A stretch of 64,000 bases of DNA from Halalkalibacter okhensis. Lineage in GTDB: Bacteria; Bacillota; Bacilli; Bacillales; Bacillaceae_D. Positions 27,574 through 36,706 of the stretch are shown here, one piece after another. Position numbers and translations under genes: made by a program. The DNA is taken from positions 1-64,000 of the forward strand of contig NZ_JRJU01000011.1 of assembly GCF_000787375.1 (NCBI RefSeq), given 5' to 3'. Positions within the stretch are counted from its first letter, which is position 1, and each line of letters begins with the position of its first letter. A model generated the notes under the pieces. That model saw only the letters and a list, made by a program, of their open reading frames with translations, was not told the origin of the DNA and did not search any database.

Positions 27574-28215
27574 ATGAAATTACAATTAGCGTTAGATTTA
27601 GTAAATATCCCTGAAGCAATTGAACTAATAAATGAGGTTCAAGATTTCGTAGATGTTGTTGAAATCGGGACACCAGTTGTGATTAATGAAGGGTTAAAAG
27701 CAGTAAAAGAAGTAAAAGAGGCGTTTCCTCAACTAACTGTCTTAGCTGATTTGAAGATTATGGATGCAGCGGGGTACGAAGTGATGAAAGCATCTGAAGC
27801 AGGTGCAGACATTATTACCATCCTTGGTGCAGCAGAAGATGAGTCAATTAAAGGAGCTGTTCTTGAAGCGAAAAAGCACGGCAAACAAATTCTAGTTGAT
27901 ATGATTGCCGTAAAAGATAAAAAGGCCCGTGCCATTGAGTTAGATGAATTAGGTGTTGATTATATTTGCGTCCACACTGGTTACGACCTACAAGCTGTCG
28001 GTCAAAATTCTTTTGAAGATTTACGCACGATTAAAAGTGTTGTAAAAAATGCAAAAACAGCTATCGCTGGTGGGATTAAACTTGAGTCTTTACCAGAAGT
28101 CATTAAAGCACAACCAGACTTAATTATTGTTGGTGGAGGTATTACTGGAAAAGAGAACAAAAAATCTGCTGCTGAACAGATGCAAAAGCTAATTAAAGAA
28201 GAAGTCACAGCATAG
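27574..28215 (+). CDS. hxlA: 3-hexulose-6-phosphate synthase
   Basis: A 213-residue TIM-barrel aldolase of the orotidine monophosphate decarboxylase suprafamily. It condenses formaldehyde with ribulose 5-phosphate to give hexulose 6-phosphate. Diagnostic segments are LQLALDLVNIPEAIELI, the active-site DLKIMDAAGYE and VGGGITGKENKKSAAEQM near the phosphate site. GAGGAG precedes the ATG. It forms a two-gene unit with hxlB, 11 bases apart, giving formaldehyde detoxification. Confidence 0.95.
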   Translation: MKLQLALDLVNIPEAIELINEVQDFVDVVEIGTPVVINEGLKAVKEVKEAFPQLTVLADLKIMDAAGYEVMKASEAGADIITILGAAEDESIKGAVLEAKKHGKQILVDMIAVKDKKARAIELDELGVDYICVHTGYDLQAVGQNSFEDLRTIKSVVKNAKTAIAGGIKLESLPEVIKAQPDLIIVGGGITGKENKKSAAEQMQKLIKEEVTA

Positions 28216-28226
28216 GTGACACTTTT

Positions 28227-28784
28227 ATGAAGACATCTGAATACACTCAAGAAATTTTAAAAGAATTGCAACGTACAGCCGATCAAATAGTTGATACAGA
28301 AGTCGAAAAGCTTGTAAACGGTATTCTTGAAGCTAATAAAATTTTCGTAGCTGGGGCTGGGAGATCTGGATTTATGGCCAAATCTTTTGCGATGAGGATG
28401 ATGCATGTTGGACTTGATCCTTATGTCGTTGGGGAAACCGTCACTCCTAACCTTGAAGAAGGTGATATATTTATTGTCGGTTCTGGTTCTGGGGAAACCC
28501 AAAGTCTAGTCTCTATGGCAGAAAAAGCTAGAAGCCTCCGAGCAACAGTTGCTGCGGTCACCATTTCCCCTGATTCAACGATTGGCCGCTTAGCGGATAT
28601 AACGATACAAATCCCTGCCCAAGCCAAATCCGGAGAAATCACTGGAAATCACACTATCCAACCAATGGGGTCTTTATTTGAACAAAGTCTCCTCCTATTA
28701 TATGATGCAGTCATACTTAGAGTGATGGAGAAGAATAACCTTACTTCTCAAAAAATGTATGGAAAACACGCCAATTTAGAGTAG
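28227..28784 (+). CDS. hxlB: 6-phospho-3-hexuloisomerase
   Basis: A 185-residue SIS-domain isomerase that converts hexulose 6-phosphate to fructose 6-phosphate. It has VAGAGRSGFMAKSFAMRMMHVG, VGSGSGETQSLVSMAEKAR and GSLFEQSLLLLYDAVI, the usual sugar-isomerase and family segments. It completes the ribulose monophosphate shunt with HxlA. Confidence 0.95.
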   Translation: MKTSEYTQEILKELQRTADQIVDTEVEKLVNGILEANKIFVAGAGRSGFMAKSFAMRMMHVGLDPYVVGETVTPNLEEGDIFIVGSGSGETQSLVSMAEKARSLRATVAAVTISPDSTIGRLADITIQIPAQAKSGEITGNHTIQPMGSLFEQSLLLLYDAVILRVMEKNNLTSQKMYGKHANLE

Positions 28785-28800
28785 CCCATATCAACTTATT

Positions 28801-28830
28801 GGAAGAGACACATTTTACTGTGTCTCTTCC
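28801..28830. terminator. Terminator after hxlB
   Basis: GGAAGAGACACA pairs perfectly with TGTGTCTCTTCC over six bases, between the convergent hxlB and coiled-coil genes. Confidence 0.8.
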
Positions 28831-28838
28831 TTATTTAC

Positions 28839-29711
28839 CTAACTATCTGAAGTAGAGGCTTCCCTGAGTTTTGGCCCTTCTTTTATTTCTAATTTCTCGA
28901 TTTCTAAGTTTAATTTGTCAATGGATTGCTTCATGAAATTTGACATTTCTGTTTGAATCGTTTTCAATTGGATCAGCTGCGTGTATAAATCTAAATGCAT
29001 ATTTTCCTGTTCATACTGTTGTGTTGATAGAAAATTCATTTGTTCAAACAGTTCTTGAATTTTTGCTTGCATTTGTTTTTGATCCTGTTGACTATTTTTA
29101 ACAATTTTCGTTAGTTCTTCGTGATCAAGTTTCTGTAAATTAAGTTGCTGGAACATTTCATCCTGCTTTTGCACTTGATCAGCTTGCTCCTTTTGCATTG
29201 TATCATACCGAGCCTCTTGTTCACTTATACGGCTGCTTTGGTCAGTAACTTCCGCACGCAAATCACTTTCCGTTTTTTCTAAGGTGTGCAAATGGTCTAA
29301 TAAATTTGCTTTTGTCTCAGCAATCTCATCTAATTTCTCTTCTAGCTTCACTCTCTCAACTTCATATTCTTCCATTGTAAGCAGTAGACGGCTCTGGACA
29401 TCTCCCTTTTCTTCCATACTATCCTTTAAACGAGTATGCATTTTTTGAAATTGTTCGTTCATCACAATCTGTTCATTGAACTGTATAGTTATGCTCTCAT
29501 GTACTTGTTTCGTCTTCTTCTCCTGTTCATCTAGCTGTTTCGTTAAGTTTTCATGTACAAGGTCATGAGTTCCAATGATATGCTCTAGCTTTCCAAACTG
29601 GGAATGAATATTTTCCATCACTTTATTAGAGTAATATATTTTTTGATTAAATTTTACAGTCGGCCTTCTCAGAAAAAGCTTAGGCTTAGTCCGCTCGTTT
29701 GAATAATTCAA
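28839..29711 (-). CDS. Long coiled-coil protein, unrecognised
   Basis: A protein of about 290 residues dominated by heptad-rich, Glu/Lys/Gln-rich helix from residue 30 to residue 280. There is no signal peptide, membrane segment or enzymatic motif. The basic N-terminus (KPKLFLRRPTVKFNQKIYYS) could bind a membrane or nucleic acid. The TTG at 29711 is chosen because AAAGGAG lies eight bases upstream, while an earlier GTG overlaps that site. It may be a structural, spore-associated or scaffold protein; no function is assigned. Confidence 0.65.
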   Translation of the reverse strand: MNYSNERTKPKLFLRRPTVKFNQKIYYSNKVMENIHSQFGKLEHIIGTHDLVHENLTKQLDEQEKKTKQVHESITIQFNEQIVMNEQFQKMHTRLKDSMEEKGDVQSRLLLTMEEYEVERVKLEEKLDEIAETKANLLDHLHTLEKTESDLRAEVTDQSSRISEQEARYDTMQKEQADQVQKQDEMFQQLNLQKLDHEELTKIVKNSQQDQKQMQAKIQELFEQMNFLSTQQYEQENMHLDLYTQLIQLKTIQTEMSNFMKQSIDKLNLEIEKLEIKEGPKLREASTSDS

Positions 29712-29895
29712 CCTTTCCACTCCTTTGTAACCGTGTTATGCGTAGTCTATGATGTCCCATGTTAATAAGTGCCTATTATTTGCAGACAAAGCTAGTCACA
29801 AAAACATTAGTGGAATTCTCGTATTCTCCCTATGAGGCAACCTTCTCATATGTTCTCTTTCCTCTTCGGGCTAAAAGACAAATACTCTCTTTATA

Positions 29896-29932
29896 CAAAA
29901 AAGAGACGAAAATCAGTGCGATTTTCAATCTC
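29896..29932 (-). terminator. Terminator of the MATE gene
   Basis: On the minus strand GAGATTGAAAATC pairs with GATTTTCGTCTC, followed by TTTTTTG. Confidence 0.8.
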
Positions 29933-29992
29933 TAAAATGAAGTGTGTCTTCTGTTGTTTTTCAATCCTGCAATCCAAACAAATTTGTATTTG

Positions 29993-31363
29993 TTAACCTT
30001 TCAATGAAAGAGACTCTCTTGAAATCCTTCCTACAACGATACGTAAACGCACGAGAAATCCAATTGCAGCACAAGTTAAACCTAAAGTAATTCCAACCCA
30101 AAATCCAAAAGGTCCTAGATACGTAAAGGATGCAAGAGTATACCCTGCTGGAATCCCTATCACCCAATACGAAACAAATGCCGTTATAAATGGAATTTTC
30201 ACATCTTTATAACCTCGCAAGACACCTTGTAAACTAGATTGAGCAGCATCGGATATCTGATAAACAATCGCGATTAAGAAAAACTGTCCTGCCATTTGTA
30301 CAACTTGTGCATCCGTTGTATACAAATAGGCAATTTGCTCCCTGAAAAAGTAGAGGAAGATAGCCCCTATAGCGAGAAACCCAATTCCTCCCCATACACC
30401 TAGATGGCTGTACTGTTTAGCTGATTGATATTTGTTCCCTCCAACGGAAAAACCAACAACTATCGTTAATGCCATTGAAATGCTTAACGGAATCATAAAG
30501 ATAAGCGAAGTAAAACTTAGTGCAATTTGATGTGCAGCTACCGTTATGGTCGTAAACATCATCCCGATCAACAGTGTGACAACTGCAAAAATACTTGCCT
30601 CAAAAAAGATGGATAACCCAATAGGAATTCCAATCGCAAGCTGCTCCTTCCAAGCTTTCCATGAAGGTACTGCCCATTTAATAAAGAGCCGATAATGTCT
30701 TACTACCTCAACCTTAAAAGTCATCCAAATACTAAAAAAGAAAATAATCCAATACGTGATGGCTGTAGCATATCCTGCTCCAATTCCACCAAGTGCCGGC
30801 AATCCTAATTTTCCAAAGATAAATCCGTAATTGAGCAAAACATTAAATGGAACGGCAAGGACTGTAATGATCATTGTGATTCGTGTAAATCCTTGAGCAT
30901 CAAAAAAATTACGAAGAACATTCGCAGCAAATAATGGAATAATGCCAATTGATAAACCTACTAAGTAATGAAACGAAATGTGATAAACAGCCGAATCTAA
31001 ATTCATTAATACTAACACCGGTTCAAGAAAAATGGCACCAGCAATTACAACAATAATAGCAAGGATAACCGATAAATAAAGCGCCTGTATAACCGATTCT
31101 GTAATTTTTTCACGTCGGCCACTGCCCATATACTGGGCAACTATAGGAGTAACAGCAAGAAGAATTCCATTAATTCCTGTAAAAATCGGCATCCATAAGC
31201 TAGAGCCAATTGCGACACCTGCCAAATCATTTGTTCCTACTCTTCCTGCCATCATTGTATCAACAAGGTTCATTGCATAAAAACTAATTTGTGTTACCAT
31301 AATTGGCCATAAGATAGCCAAAAATAAGGTGACCTTTTCCTTCCAGGTCTTTGCATGATACAT
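29993..31363 (-). CDS. MATE-family multidrug efflux transporter
   Basis: A 456-residue transporter with twelve hydrophobic helices in two related halves. Family signatures are PIMVTQISFYAMNLVDTMMAGRVGTNDLAGVAIG near the N-terminus and AAHQIALSFTSLIFMIPLSISMALTIVVGFSVGG at the start of the second half. It should export cationic drugs in exchange for sodium or protons (NorM-like). GGGGGAAGACAT precedes the ATG. It is divergent from the OFA transporter. Confidence 0.92.
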   Translation of the reverse strand: MYHAKTWKEKVTLFLAILWPIMVTQISFYAMNLVDTMMAGRVGTNDLAGVAIGSSLWMPIFTGINGILLAVTPIVAQYMGSGRREKITESVIQALYLSVILAIIVVIAGAIFLEPVLVLMNLDSAVYHISFHYLVGLSIGIIPLFAANVLRNFFDAQGFTRITMIITVLAVPFNVLLNYGFIFGKLGLPALGGIGAGYATAITYWIIFFFSIWMTFKVEVVRHYRLFIKWAVPSWKAWKEQLAIGIPIGLSIFFEASIFAVVTLLIGMMFTTITVAAHQIALSFTSLIFMIPLSISMALTIVVGFSVGGNKYQSAKQYSHLGVWGGIGFLAIGAIFLYFFREQIAYLYTTDAQVVQMAGQFFLIAIVYQISDAAQSSLQGVLRGYKDVKIPFITAFVSYWVIGIPAGYTLASFTYLGPFGFWVGITLGLTCAAIGFLVRLRIVVGRISRESLSLKG

Positions 31364-31509
31364 ATGTCTTCCCCCGTATCTTCTACTATTACATCAATTC
31401 ATTAACAATCATATAGAACTTAATGCTAAATATCTAGCAGAAGGTAGCCAACTTTTGGCTTTTTACAAAAAAATAATTCTTCCAAAATCTTATTAATTTT
31501 CCAATTTGT

Positions 31510-31537
31510 TTGATTTTTTTCTACAATGCACTATACT
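31510..31537 (+). promoter_or_regulatory. Candidate promoter of the first OFA transporter
   Basis: TTGATT and TATACT are separated by 16 bases, about 45 bases before the ATG. Confidence 0.4.
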
Positions 31538-31582
31538 GTATATGTAAGGGTTTACAAAAATGGATAGGAGGAGTTGTAAAAT

Positions 31583-32845
31583 ATGAAGACAACGAAAAAC
31601 AGATGGCTGATTGCCTTATCCGCTATTGCCATCCACCTCTCGATTGGGGCTGCGTACGCTTATAGTGTCTACCAGAACCCAATTAGCTCCCAACTTGGTT
31701 GGGCTGGTTCACAAGTGGCTATTGCCTTTACGATTATGATGGCACTTGCCGGAACATCAGCTGCCTTTTTTGGAAGATTTGTTGAACGAAGTGGCCCTAG
31801 AAAATCAGCCATCATTGCTGCCGTCTTATTTGGGATTGGTCAAGCTGGCTCTGGGGTCGCCATTGCACTTGAATCACTTCCGCTATTCCTACTTACTTAT
31901 GGTTTCTTTAGCGGGCTAGGACTTGGTATAGGATACATCTCTCCAGTTTCTACATTAATTAAATGGTTTCCAGACCGAAGAGGTTTAGCAACCGGCATGG
32001 CAGTTCTTGGATTTGGAACGGGGGCTCTCATTACAGCACCTGTAGCAGCAAGCTTAATTGAATCAATCGGGATCTCGACGACTTTTTACGTCTTAGGTAT
32101 TTGTTACTTTACATTTATGATCCTAGGTGCCTCATATATTGCTCCTCCTCCAGAAGGCTGGATGCCAGAATCCATGAAAAAGAACATGGCTACTGGAAAG
32201 AAAATTATTAAAAAGGATTTAGCACAATTAACATCTAGAGAAGCCGTTAAAACAAAACGTTTTTGGATGCTTTGGTCAATGATGCTTATTAATACTACTG
32301 CTGGGATTATGATCATTTCAGTCGCTTCTCCGATGTCGCAAGAAGTTGTTGGATTAAGTGCAGCAGCGGCAGCAACAATGGTAGGGATTATGGGGATCTT
32401 TAATGGTGGAGGACGGCTTGGTTGGGCGGCAGCTTCTGATTATATAGGTCGGCCAACTGTGTTCATTATTTTCTTTACAATCCAGGTTGTTGCCTTTTTT
32501 ACACTTCCATTCACAACTAATGCCTTATTATTTGTAACCATGATTTTGTTAGTTGTTAGTTGTTATGGTGGAGGATTCTCTAATCTACCGGCTTTCATTG
32601 GTGACCTTTTCGGTACTAAGCAACTCGGCTCCATTCATGGCTACTTATTAACAACTTGGTCATTAGGCGGGGTATTTGGACCAATTCTTGTGACTCAAAT
32701 TAGAGAAAGAACGGACAGTTATATTCCTGTCTTCTATGTATTTGCTGCTTTGATCCTTTTTGCTTTTGTCATTTCTATCTTGCTTCGCCTAGATATTAAG
32801 AAGAGTGAAAAAGAAGCGCTTCAACAGGAACACGCTGTTTCATAA
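31583..32845 (+). CDS. OFA-family MFS transporter (oxalate/formate antiporter-like), copy 1
   Basis: A 420-residue twelve-helix transporter of the oxalate/formate antiporter family. Diagnostic segments are LSIGAAYAYSVYQNPISSQLGW in helix 1, GLGLGIGYISPVSTLIKWFPDRRGLATGMAVLGFGTGALI and NGGGRLGWAAASDYIGR. The family moves small carboxylates; many members have unknown substrates. GGAGGAG precedes the ATG. A related copy is encoded at 44203-45402. Confidence 0.88.
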   Translation: MKTTKNRWLIALSAIAIHLSIGAAYAYSVYQNPISSQLGWAGSQVAIAFTIMMALAGTSAAFFGRFVERSGPRKSAIIAAVLFGIGQAGSGVAIALESLPLFLLTYGFFSGLGLGIGYISPVSTLIKWFPDRRGLATGMAVLGFGTGALITAPVAASLIESIGISTTFYVLGICYFTFMILGASYIAPPPEGWMPESMKKNMATGKKIIKKDLAQLTSREAVKTKRFWMLWSMMLINTTAGIMIISVASPMSQEVVGLSAAAAATMVGIMGIFNGGGRLGWAAASDYIGRPTVFIIFFTIQVVAFFTLPFTTNALLFVTMILLVVSCYGGGFSNLPAFIGDLFGTKQLGSIHGYLLTTWSLGGVFGPILVTQIRERTDSYIPVFYVFAALILFAFVISILLRLDIKKSEKEALQQEHAVS

Positions 32846-32872
32846 AAACCTTTTTACCTTTACGTAACACAA

Positions 32873-32886
32873 ACTGACTAGTCGGT
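32873..32886. promoter_or_regulatory. Orphan TetR-like palindrome
   Basis: ACTGACTAGTCGGT is an almost perfect palindrome of the type used by TetR-family repressors. It lies downstream of the OFA gene in a convergent gap, with no regulator or promoter beside it. Confidence 0.3.
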
Positions 32887-32904
32887 AACATTTACAAAAG
32901 ATGT

Positions 32905-32944
32905 AAAGCTGTTTAACAAAGGATCTCTTCGTTAAACAGCTTTT
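32905..32944. terminator. Bidirectional terminator
   Basis: AAAGCTGTTTAAC pairs with GTTAAACAGCTTTT between the convergent OFA transporter and nucleotidyltransferase genes. Confidence 0.85.
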
Positions 32945-32946
32945 AT

Positions 32947-33708
32947 TTAGTAAAAAGATTCCTCTGACCTAGATTTCAGTTCATAAAATGTACTGTCTTG
33001 TACGAGTTGATAAATGATCTTTTCTACTTCACCTTTCACTTCTTTTCGGACTTGTTGGGACAAGTAAACATGCTCTAACTTCTTAAAAGTGGCAAACTTT
33101 TCATCTAATCGTTCGATAAATTGACCTTTTGAAAAGCCTCCATACTTGATAGAAAGCATAAATTCCCTCTCTGAGTCATTGTATTGTATTGCATTTTTAA
33201 AGTTAGAGAAATGTTGATCAGCGAATCTCTCAATAAAATCAAGAATTCGATAAGCATGCATCGCCGATTTAGAGTCATACCCAAATTGTTGAACAAGTTG
33301 TTTCGTATTCCTATTCCCGATTTCAATATCCTTTGACTTGCTCCTGTACATCCCCATACAGGCTTTGTATAAATAAGGAAGATTCATTCTGACAATCTCA
33401 TTTTTCATTAAAAATAGACGGTCTATTTTCCCTTTAATCCAGTCCTGATCATTTACGTTAAAATCAACCGAAAATAGAACCTCCAAAAAATTAACGTTCG
33501 ACTTCCACCAAAGATTCATGACTTTCCTAATATCATGGTACTCTTCGTCAACTTGTTCCCCTACTTTACTTGAAGTAAATAGCTTATTATTATATAGATC
33601 ATCAAAGGTTGGTATAACAAACACCTTAAAGTCTTTATCGGACTCTGACGTGGATAGATTATAATTTTCTGAACCTACTAATGCCTTTAACGCTATGATT
33701 CTTTCCAC
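32947..33708 (-). CDS. Nucleotidyltransferase-fold protein (DNA polymerase beta-like)
   Basis: A protein of 253 residues. The N-terminus carries GSENYNLSTSESDKDFKVFVIPTF, the GS...SDxD pattern of the minimal nucleotidyltransferase fold that binds two metals. A helical region follows. Such proteins occur as stand-alone tRNA- or protein-modifying enzymes, or as toxin-system antitoxins; there is no paired HEPN gene here. GTG at 33708 is chosen because GGAGGGG lies five bases upstream. Confidence 0.65.
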   Translation of the reverse strand: MERIIALKALVGSENYNLSTSESDKDFKVFVIPTFDDLYNNKLFTSSKVGEQVDEEYHDIRKVMNLWWKSNVNFLEVLFSVDFNVNDQDWIKGKIDRLFLMKNEIVRMNLPYLYKACMGMYRSKSKDIEIGNRNTKQLVQQFGYDSKSAMHAYRILDFIERFADQHFSNFKNAIQYNDSEREFMLSIKYGGFSKGQFIERLDEKFATFKKLEHVYLSQQVRKEVKGEVEKIIYQLVQDSTFYELKSRSEESFY

Positions 33709-33883
33709 ATATTCCCCTCCTCCTTGTTTCAAATTACGCTCTAAAGTTCAACTAGAGATTTTCAAAAGCGTGGAAACCATTTCTTTTATATTGGTTAAGC
33801 TTTGACTATACTCCCACCTGCTAAACGAAAGACCCTTATTATAATAACTAATGTATCACATACTATTTACGGAGGTGATTATT

Positions 33884-34057
33884 TTGAGCGATTGGAATAA
33901 GCAAGCAAGTCCAAACAATAACATTCAACCCGATTTAAGCTTAAAAAGTGAGGAGCTTACTAATAAGAAAGTTCAATTGAATGTTCAAGAGGAAATTGGC
34001 ATGGAAGGAATTGGACAGGAGGAGAAAGACGTACGTCCGCAGGCTGGAGATCAGTAA
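33884..34057 (+). CDS. Small hydrophilic protein, unrecognised
   Basis: A 57-residue polar, Asn/Gln/Glu-rich protein beginning SDWNKQASPNNN. It has no cysteine, membrane segment or known motif and is likely disordered. The TTG start follows GGAGGTGATTATT, a strong ribosome binding site, which is the main reason to accept the gene. A hairpin of the GGGCACTGAAAAA family follows its stop. Confidence 0.55.
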   Translation: MSDWNKQASPNNNIQPDLSLKSEELTNKKVQLNVQEEIGMEGIGQEEKDVRPQAGDQ

Positions 34058-34073
34058 GAAGATGCTGCATATT

Positions 34074-34112
34074 GCCACTGAAAAAGGACGTTTTTTTCCT
34101 TTTTCAGTGCCC
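34074..34112. repeat. GGGCACTGAAAAA-type hairpin, copy B
   Basis: CACTGAAAAAGGA pairs with TCCTTTTTCAGTG between convergent genes, where it probably terminates both the small gene and aroD. Confidence 0.7.
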
Positions 34113-34149
34113 ATAGAATCGTTGCCTCAATATGTTTATCCCCTATTCG

Positions 34150-34914
34150 TTAGAGGCCCTTATGTAACAGATTCAACACATACCGCAAATCAGCTACAGC
34201 AATTTGACCAGGAGCAGAGGCTTGTTTAGCCGCTCCAAACGTTAAAGCTGAACCGAATACTTCTCCTGCTAGACGACTAATCACACCTTCACCCGCCATT
34301 GACATCGTGATTATTGGTTTTGTTGCATATTGCTCTTTCATCGTATTTGTTGCCTCAAGTAACGTTAGTACATCTTTTGTATCTCTTGGCATGACAGCTA
34401 TTTTAGGTAAATCACCACCAAGTTCTTGTGCCTTTTTCAAACGTGAGACAATTTCTTCTTTTGAAGGTGTTTGGTCAAAGTCATGATTAGAGATAATTAC
34501 AAAGACTCCCTGTTGATGCGCTTCTTCAACTATGGTTTTGACCACATCAGCGTCACTAAATAACTCAACATCAACGATATCGACTAACCCTGTTTTTGCC
34601 ACTTCTCTGTTAAGCGACAGATAAAATTCAGAACTAACTTCCCTCTCGCCTCCTTCTTTCGCACTTCGAAATGTAAACACAAGAGGATGTCTCATTAATA
34701 TCGTATGTAATTGATTGAGTGCTTCTTTAACTTTTTCAAGTTCTAACACATCTTCAAAGAAATCCACTCTCCACTCCACCACATCAACATCCAATGTGTT
34801 TAAATAAGCAGCTTCTTCTAGTAAATCGGATAAAGTTTTTCCTACCATCGGCACACAAATTTTCGGCATGCCTTCTCCAATTGTCACACCTTTTACCTTC
34901 ACTGTATTACTCAC
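34150..34914 (-). CDS. aroD: 3-dehydroquinate dehydratase, type I
   Basis: A 254-residue class I dehydroquinase of the shikimate pathway, converting 3-dehydroquinate to 3-dehydroshikimate through a Schiff base. The conserved EWRVDFF, the catalytic His in SNHDFDQTP, the Schiff-base Lys in LPKIAVMP and SMAGEGVISRLAGEVFGSALTFG are all present. The GTG start at 34914 follows GGGAGGG. Since type I enzymes also serve quinate catabolism, a catabolic role cannot be excluded. Confidence 0.95.
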   Translation of the reverse strand: MSNTVKVKGVTIGEGMPKICVPMVGKTLSDLLEEAAYLNTLDVDVVEWRVDFFEDVLELEKVKEALNQLHTILMRHPLVFTFRSAKEGGEREVSSEFYLSLNREVAKTGLVDIVDVELFSDADVVKTIVEEAHQQGVFVIISNHDFDQTPSKEEIVSRLKKAQELGGDLPKIAVMPRDTKDVLTLLEATNTMKEQYATKPIITMSMAGEGVISRLAGEVFGSALTFGAAKQASAPGQIAVADLRYVLNLLHKGL

Positions 34915-35054
34915 CTGTAACCCTCCCTGCTCATTTTATTAAAACTATCTTTCACTAAATTTTTTTTATTCATGTTTTTGATATTATACATGTTATAAGT
35001 CAAATTGAAAATATTTCGATAAATCAAGGGGAGAGTACATTTATTTTGATACGA

Positions 35055-35097
35055 TCAAAAAAGCGAAATGATGTCATTCTACATCACTCCGCCTTTT
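35055..35097 (-). terminator. Terminator of the sigma/anti-sigma operon
   Basis: On the minus strand GCGGAGTGATG pairs with CATCATTTCGC, followed by TTTTTTG, ten bases after the stop. Confidence 0.75.
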
Positions 35098-35107
35098 TCT
35101 ATATTGA

Positions 35108-36010
35108 TCACTCTAACGTCCTTCCATTATCTTTCCACTGCCACTCATCTAGTAGAACTTGTTTAATTGGGTACCAACCGTCTCCCCACTCGGGTTCATG
35201 TTGATTTTTTATATAGAAATAAAAGTCATTAGCATGGCCTAAAGTAATGGTTCCAATCATATCTCCACGAAAAATGGTAGAAGTTATAGCCCATTGAGCT
35301 AATTCCTCCTGACTTTCTTCCTCCGTTTCTTCTCCAAGTTCATTTAAGACAATCCGGTCAAATTCTTGTATAACCTCGTCACTCGTTGTATCTTTTGGAA
35401 AAAACACGATTTCAATTTGATTCATGGGCCCTTGTGGAGGAGACAGTCTGATTCCTCTGACTCCATTTTTCACCATTGACTCTTCTTCCCAATCTGCAGG
35501 GTAGTACGTTGAAAATGGAAGAAGATTAGAATCTAATAATTGATACGAAGCAACTCTTTCCATTCCTTCAGGATACGTAATAATGTCTTTATATTCTTGG
35601 CGTCTTGACTCTCCGTAGTCATCAATGTTCCTTTTCTCTTCTGAACTGGATGCTTGATCCTCTGGCAATACTAAGTTTTCATCTCCAGCATTCATTTCCT
35701 CACCGTGTTCAAATTCTACGACTGTAGGGTCTAAATTCGTATCATGAACAATAAAAGAGATTAATAAAATAGCTGCTATCCCTATACTTGTAAGAGCTCC
35801 CATTGATTTAAAAATACGGGCAAACCTTTGAATTCTTGTGTGTTTTTTTCTTGTATACTCTAATTCCACCATTGTTCTTTGGAAGATTTTCTCTTTGCTT
35901 TCTTCTGAAGGGTTCACCTTTATATTCTTCACGAGCTTCTTTACTGTTTCATCCTCCTCTCCAACCATCCTTTTAGTAAAAGAGCTCTTTTCTTCATTTC
36001 TACGTTTCAT
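35108..36010 (-). CDS. Probable membrane-anchored anti-sigma factor
   Basis: A 300-residue protein with a basic, cytoplasmic N-terminal region of about 75 residues, one membrane helix (LTSIGIAAILLISFIV, near residue 85) and an acidic extracellular C-terminal domain ending EWQWKDNGRTLE. That layout, and its gene overlapping the ECF sigma gene by 11 bases, fits an anti-sigma factor that holds the sigma protein at the membrane. No zinc-type anti-sigma HxxxCxxC motif is present. The ATG at 36010 follows GAGGTGGGTGGAA. Confidence 0.7.
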   Translation of the reverse strand: MKRRNEEKSSFTKRMVGEEDETVKKLVKNIKVNPSEESKEKIFQRTMVELEYTRKKHTRIQRFARIFKSMGALTSIGIAAILLISFIVHDTNLDPTVVEFEHGEEMNAGDENLVLPEDQASSSEEKRNIDDYGESRRQEYKDIITYPEGMERVASYQLLDSNLLPFSTYYPADWEEESMVKNGVRGIRLSPPQGPMNQIEIVFFPKDTTSDEVIQEFDRIVLNELGEETEEESQEELAQWAITSTIFRGDMIGTITLGHANDFYFYIKNQHEPEWGDGWYPIKQVLLDEWQWKDNGRTLE

Positions 36011-36554
36011 TTCCACCCACCTCGCTTTCAAATAACTCTAACAATCTTTTTTTTGCTCGATGTTGTAACGATTTAACCGATAATACGGTTTTAGACATCA
36101 CTTTTGCAGTCTCCCTAACTGAAAACTCCTCTATAAATCGTAAATGAATGACCATTTTATAATCACCAGGTAATTGATTTAGGCAGGTTACTACATTTTC
36201 GTGTAGTTCACTTTCAGCTTGTTGGAGAAATGGAATTGTCATACCTAATAATTCTTCCTTTACTTCTGGCATAACAATGGACCTTCTGTGTCTCTTCAGT
36301 GTACGATGATGATCTATCACGACATTTCTCCCTATTGAGTAGAGCCACGTTTTAAAACTCGATTTCCCTTTGAAGGCATGCAGGTTTCTTGCCATTTTAC
36401 AGAAGATATCCTGAGTCACTTCTTCAGCTATATGATAATCTCCCATTTGCACATAGGCATATTGGAACAATGACTGAAAATAACGGTCATATAAAATACG
36501 CATCGCATGGTCATTTCCCTCGACTATTTGTTTGACCAATGTTTCATCTTTCAA
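36000..36554 (-). CDS. ECF-family RNA polymerase sigma factor
   Basis: A 184-residue group IV sigma factor. Region 2 is recognisable by YDRYFQSLFQYAYVQMGDYHIAEEVTQDIFCKM, FKTWLYSIGRNVVIDHHR is region 2.4, and region 4 is LNQLPGDYKMVIHLRFIEEFSVRETAKVMSKTVLSVKSLQHRAKKRL. It directs RNA polymerase to stress-type promoters when released by the partner protein. TTG at 36554 fits AGGTG six bases upstream; an earlier GTG overlaps that site. Confidence 0.9.
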   Translation of the reverse strand: MKDETLVKQIVEGNDHAMRILYDRYFQSLFQYAYVQMGDYHIAEEVTQDIFCKMARNLHAFKGKSSFKTWLYSIGRNVVIDHHRTLKRHRRSIVMPEVKEELLGMTIPFLQQAESELHENVVTCLNQLPGDYKMVIHLRFIEEFSVRETAKVMSKTVLSVKSLQHRAKKRLLELFESEVGGNET

Positions 36555-36655
36555 ATTTATCACCTACTTACTTTGACATGATCATTTCATTAGACGTAGC
36601 CTCATTAAAAAAGGATGCTTTATCATTGCATTTTAGATCTCCTATTTTAAACATC

Positions 36656-36698
36656 AAAAAAAGTGATTGAAAAGGAGGCATTCCCCATCAATCACTCT
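36656..36698 (-). terminator. Terminator of the AHSA1/ArsR operon
   Basis: AAGTGATTGA pairs with TCAATCACT, and on the minus strand TTTTTTT follows, just after the arsR-like stop. Confidence 0.8.
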
Positions 36699-36706
36699 AT
36701 ACTTTC

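Noticed and set aside
31446-31470. Small hairpin (AGCCAA-ctt-TTGGCT) upstream of the OFA gene
   Set aside because: It is short, lies before the likely promoter and belongs to no evident transcript.
33981-34229. 82-residue plus-strand frame overlapping a small gene
   Set aside because: It runs through a hairpin repeat and into aroD on the other strand, with no ribosome binding site.
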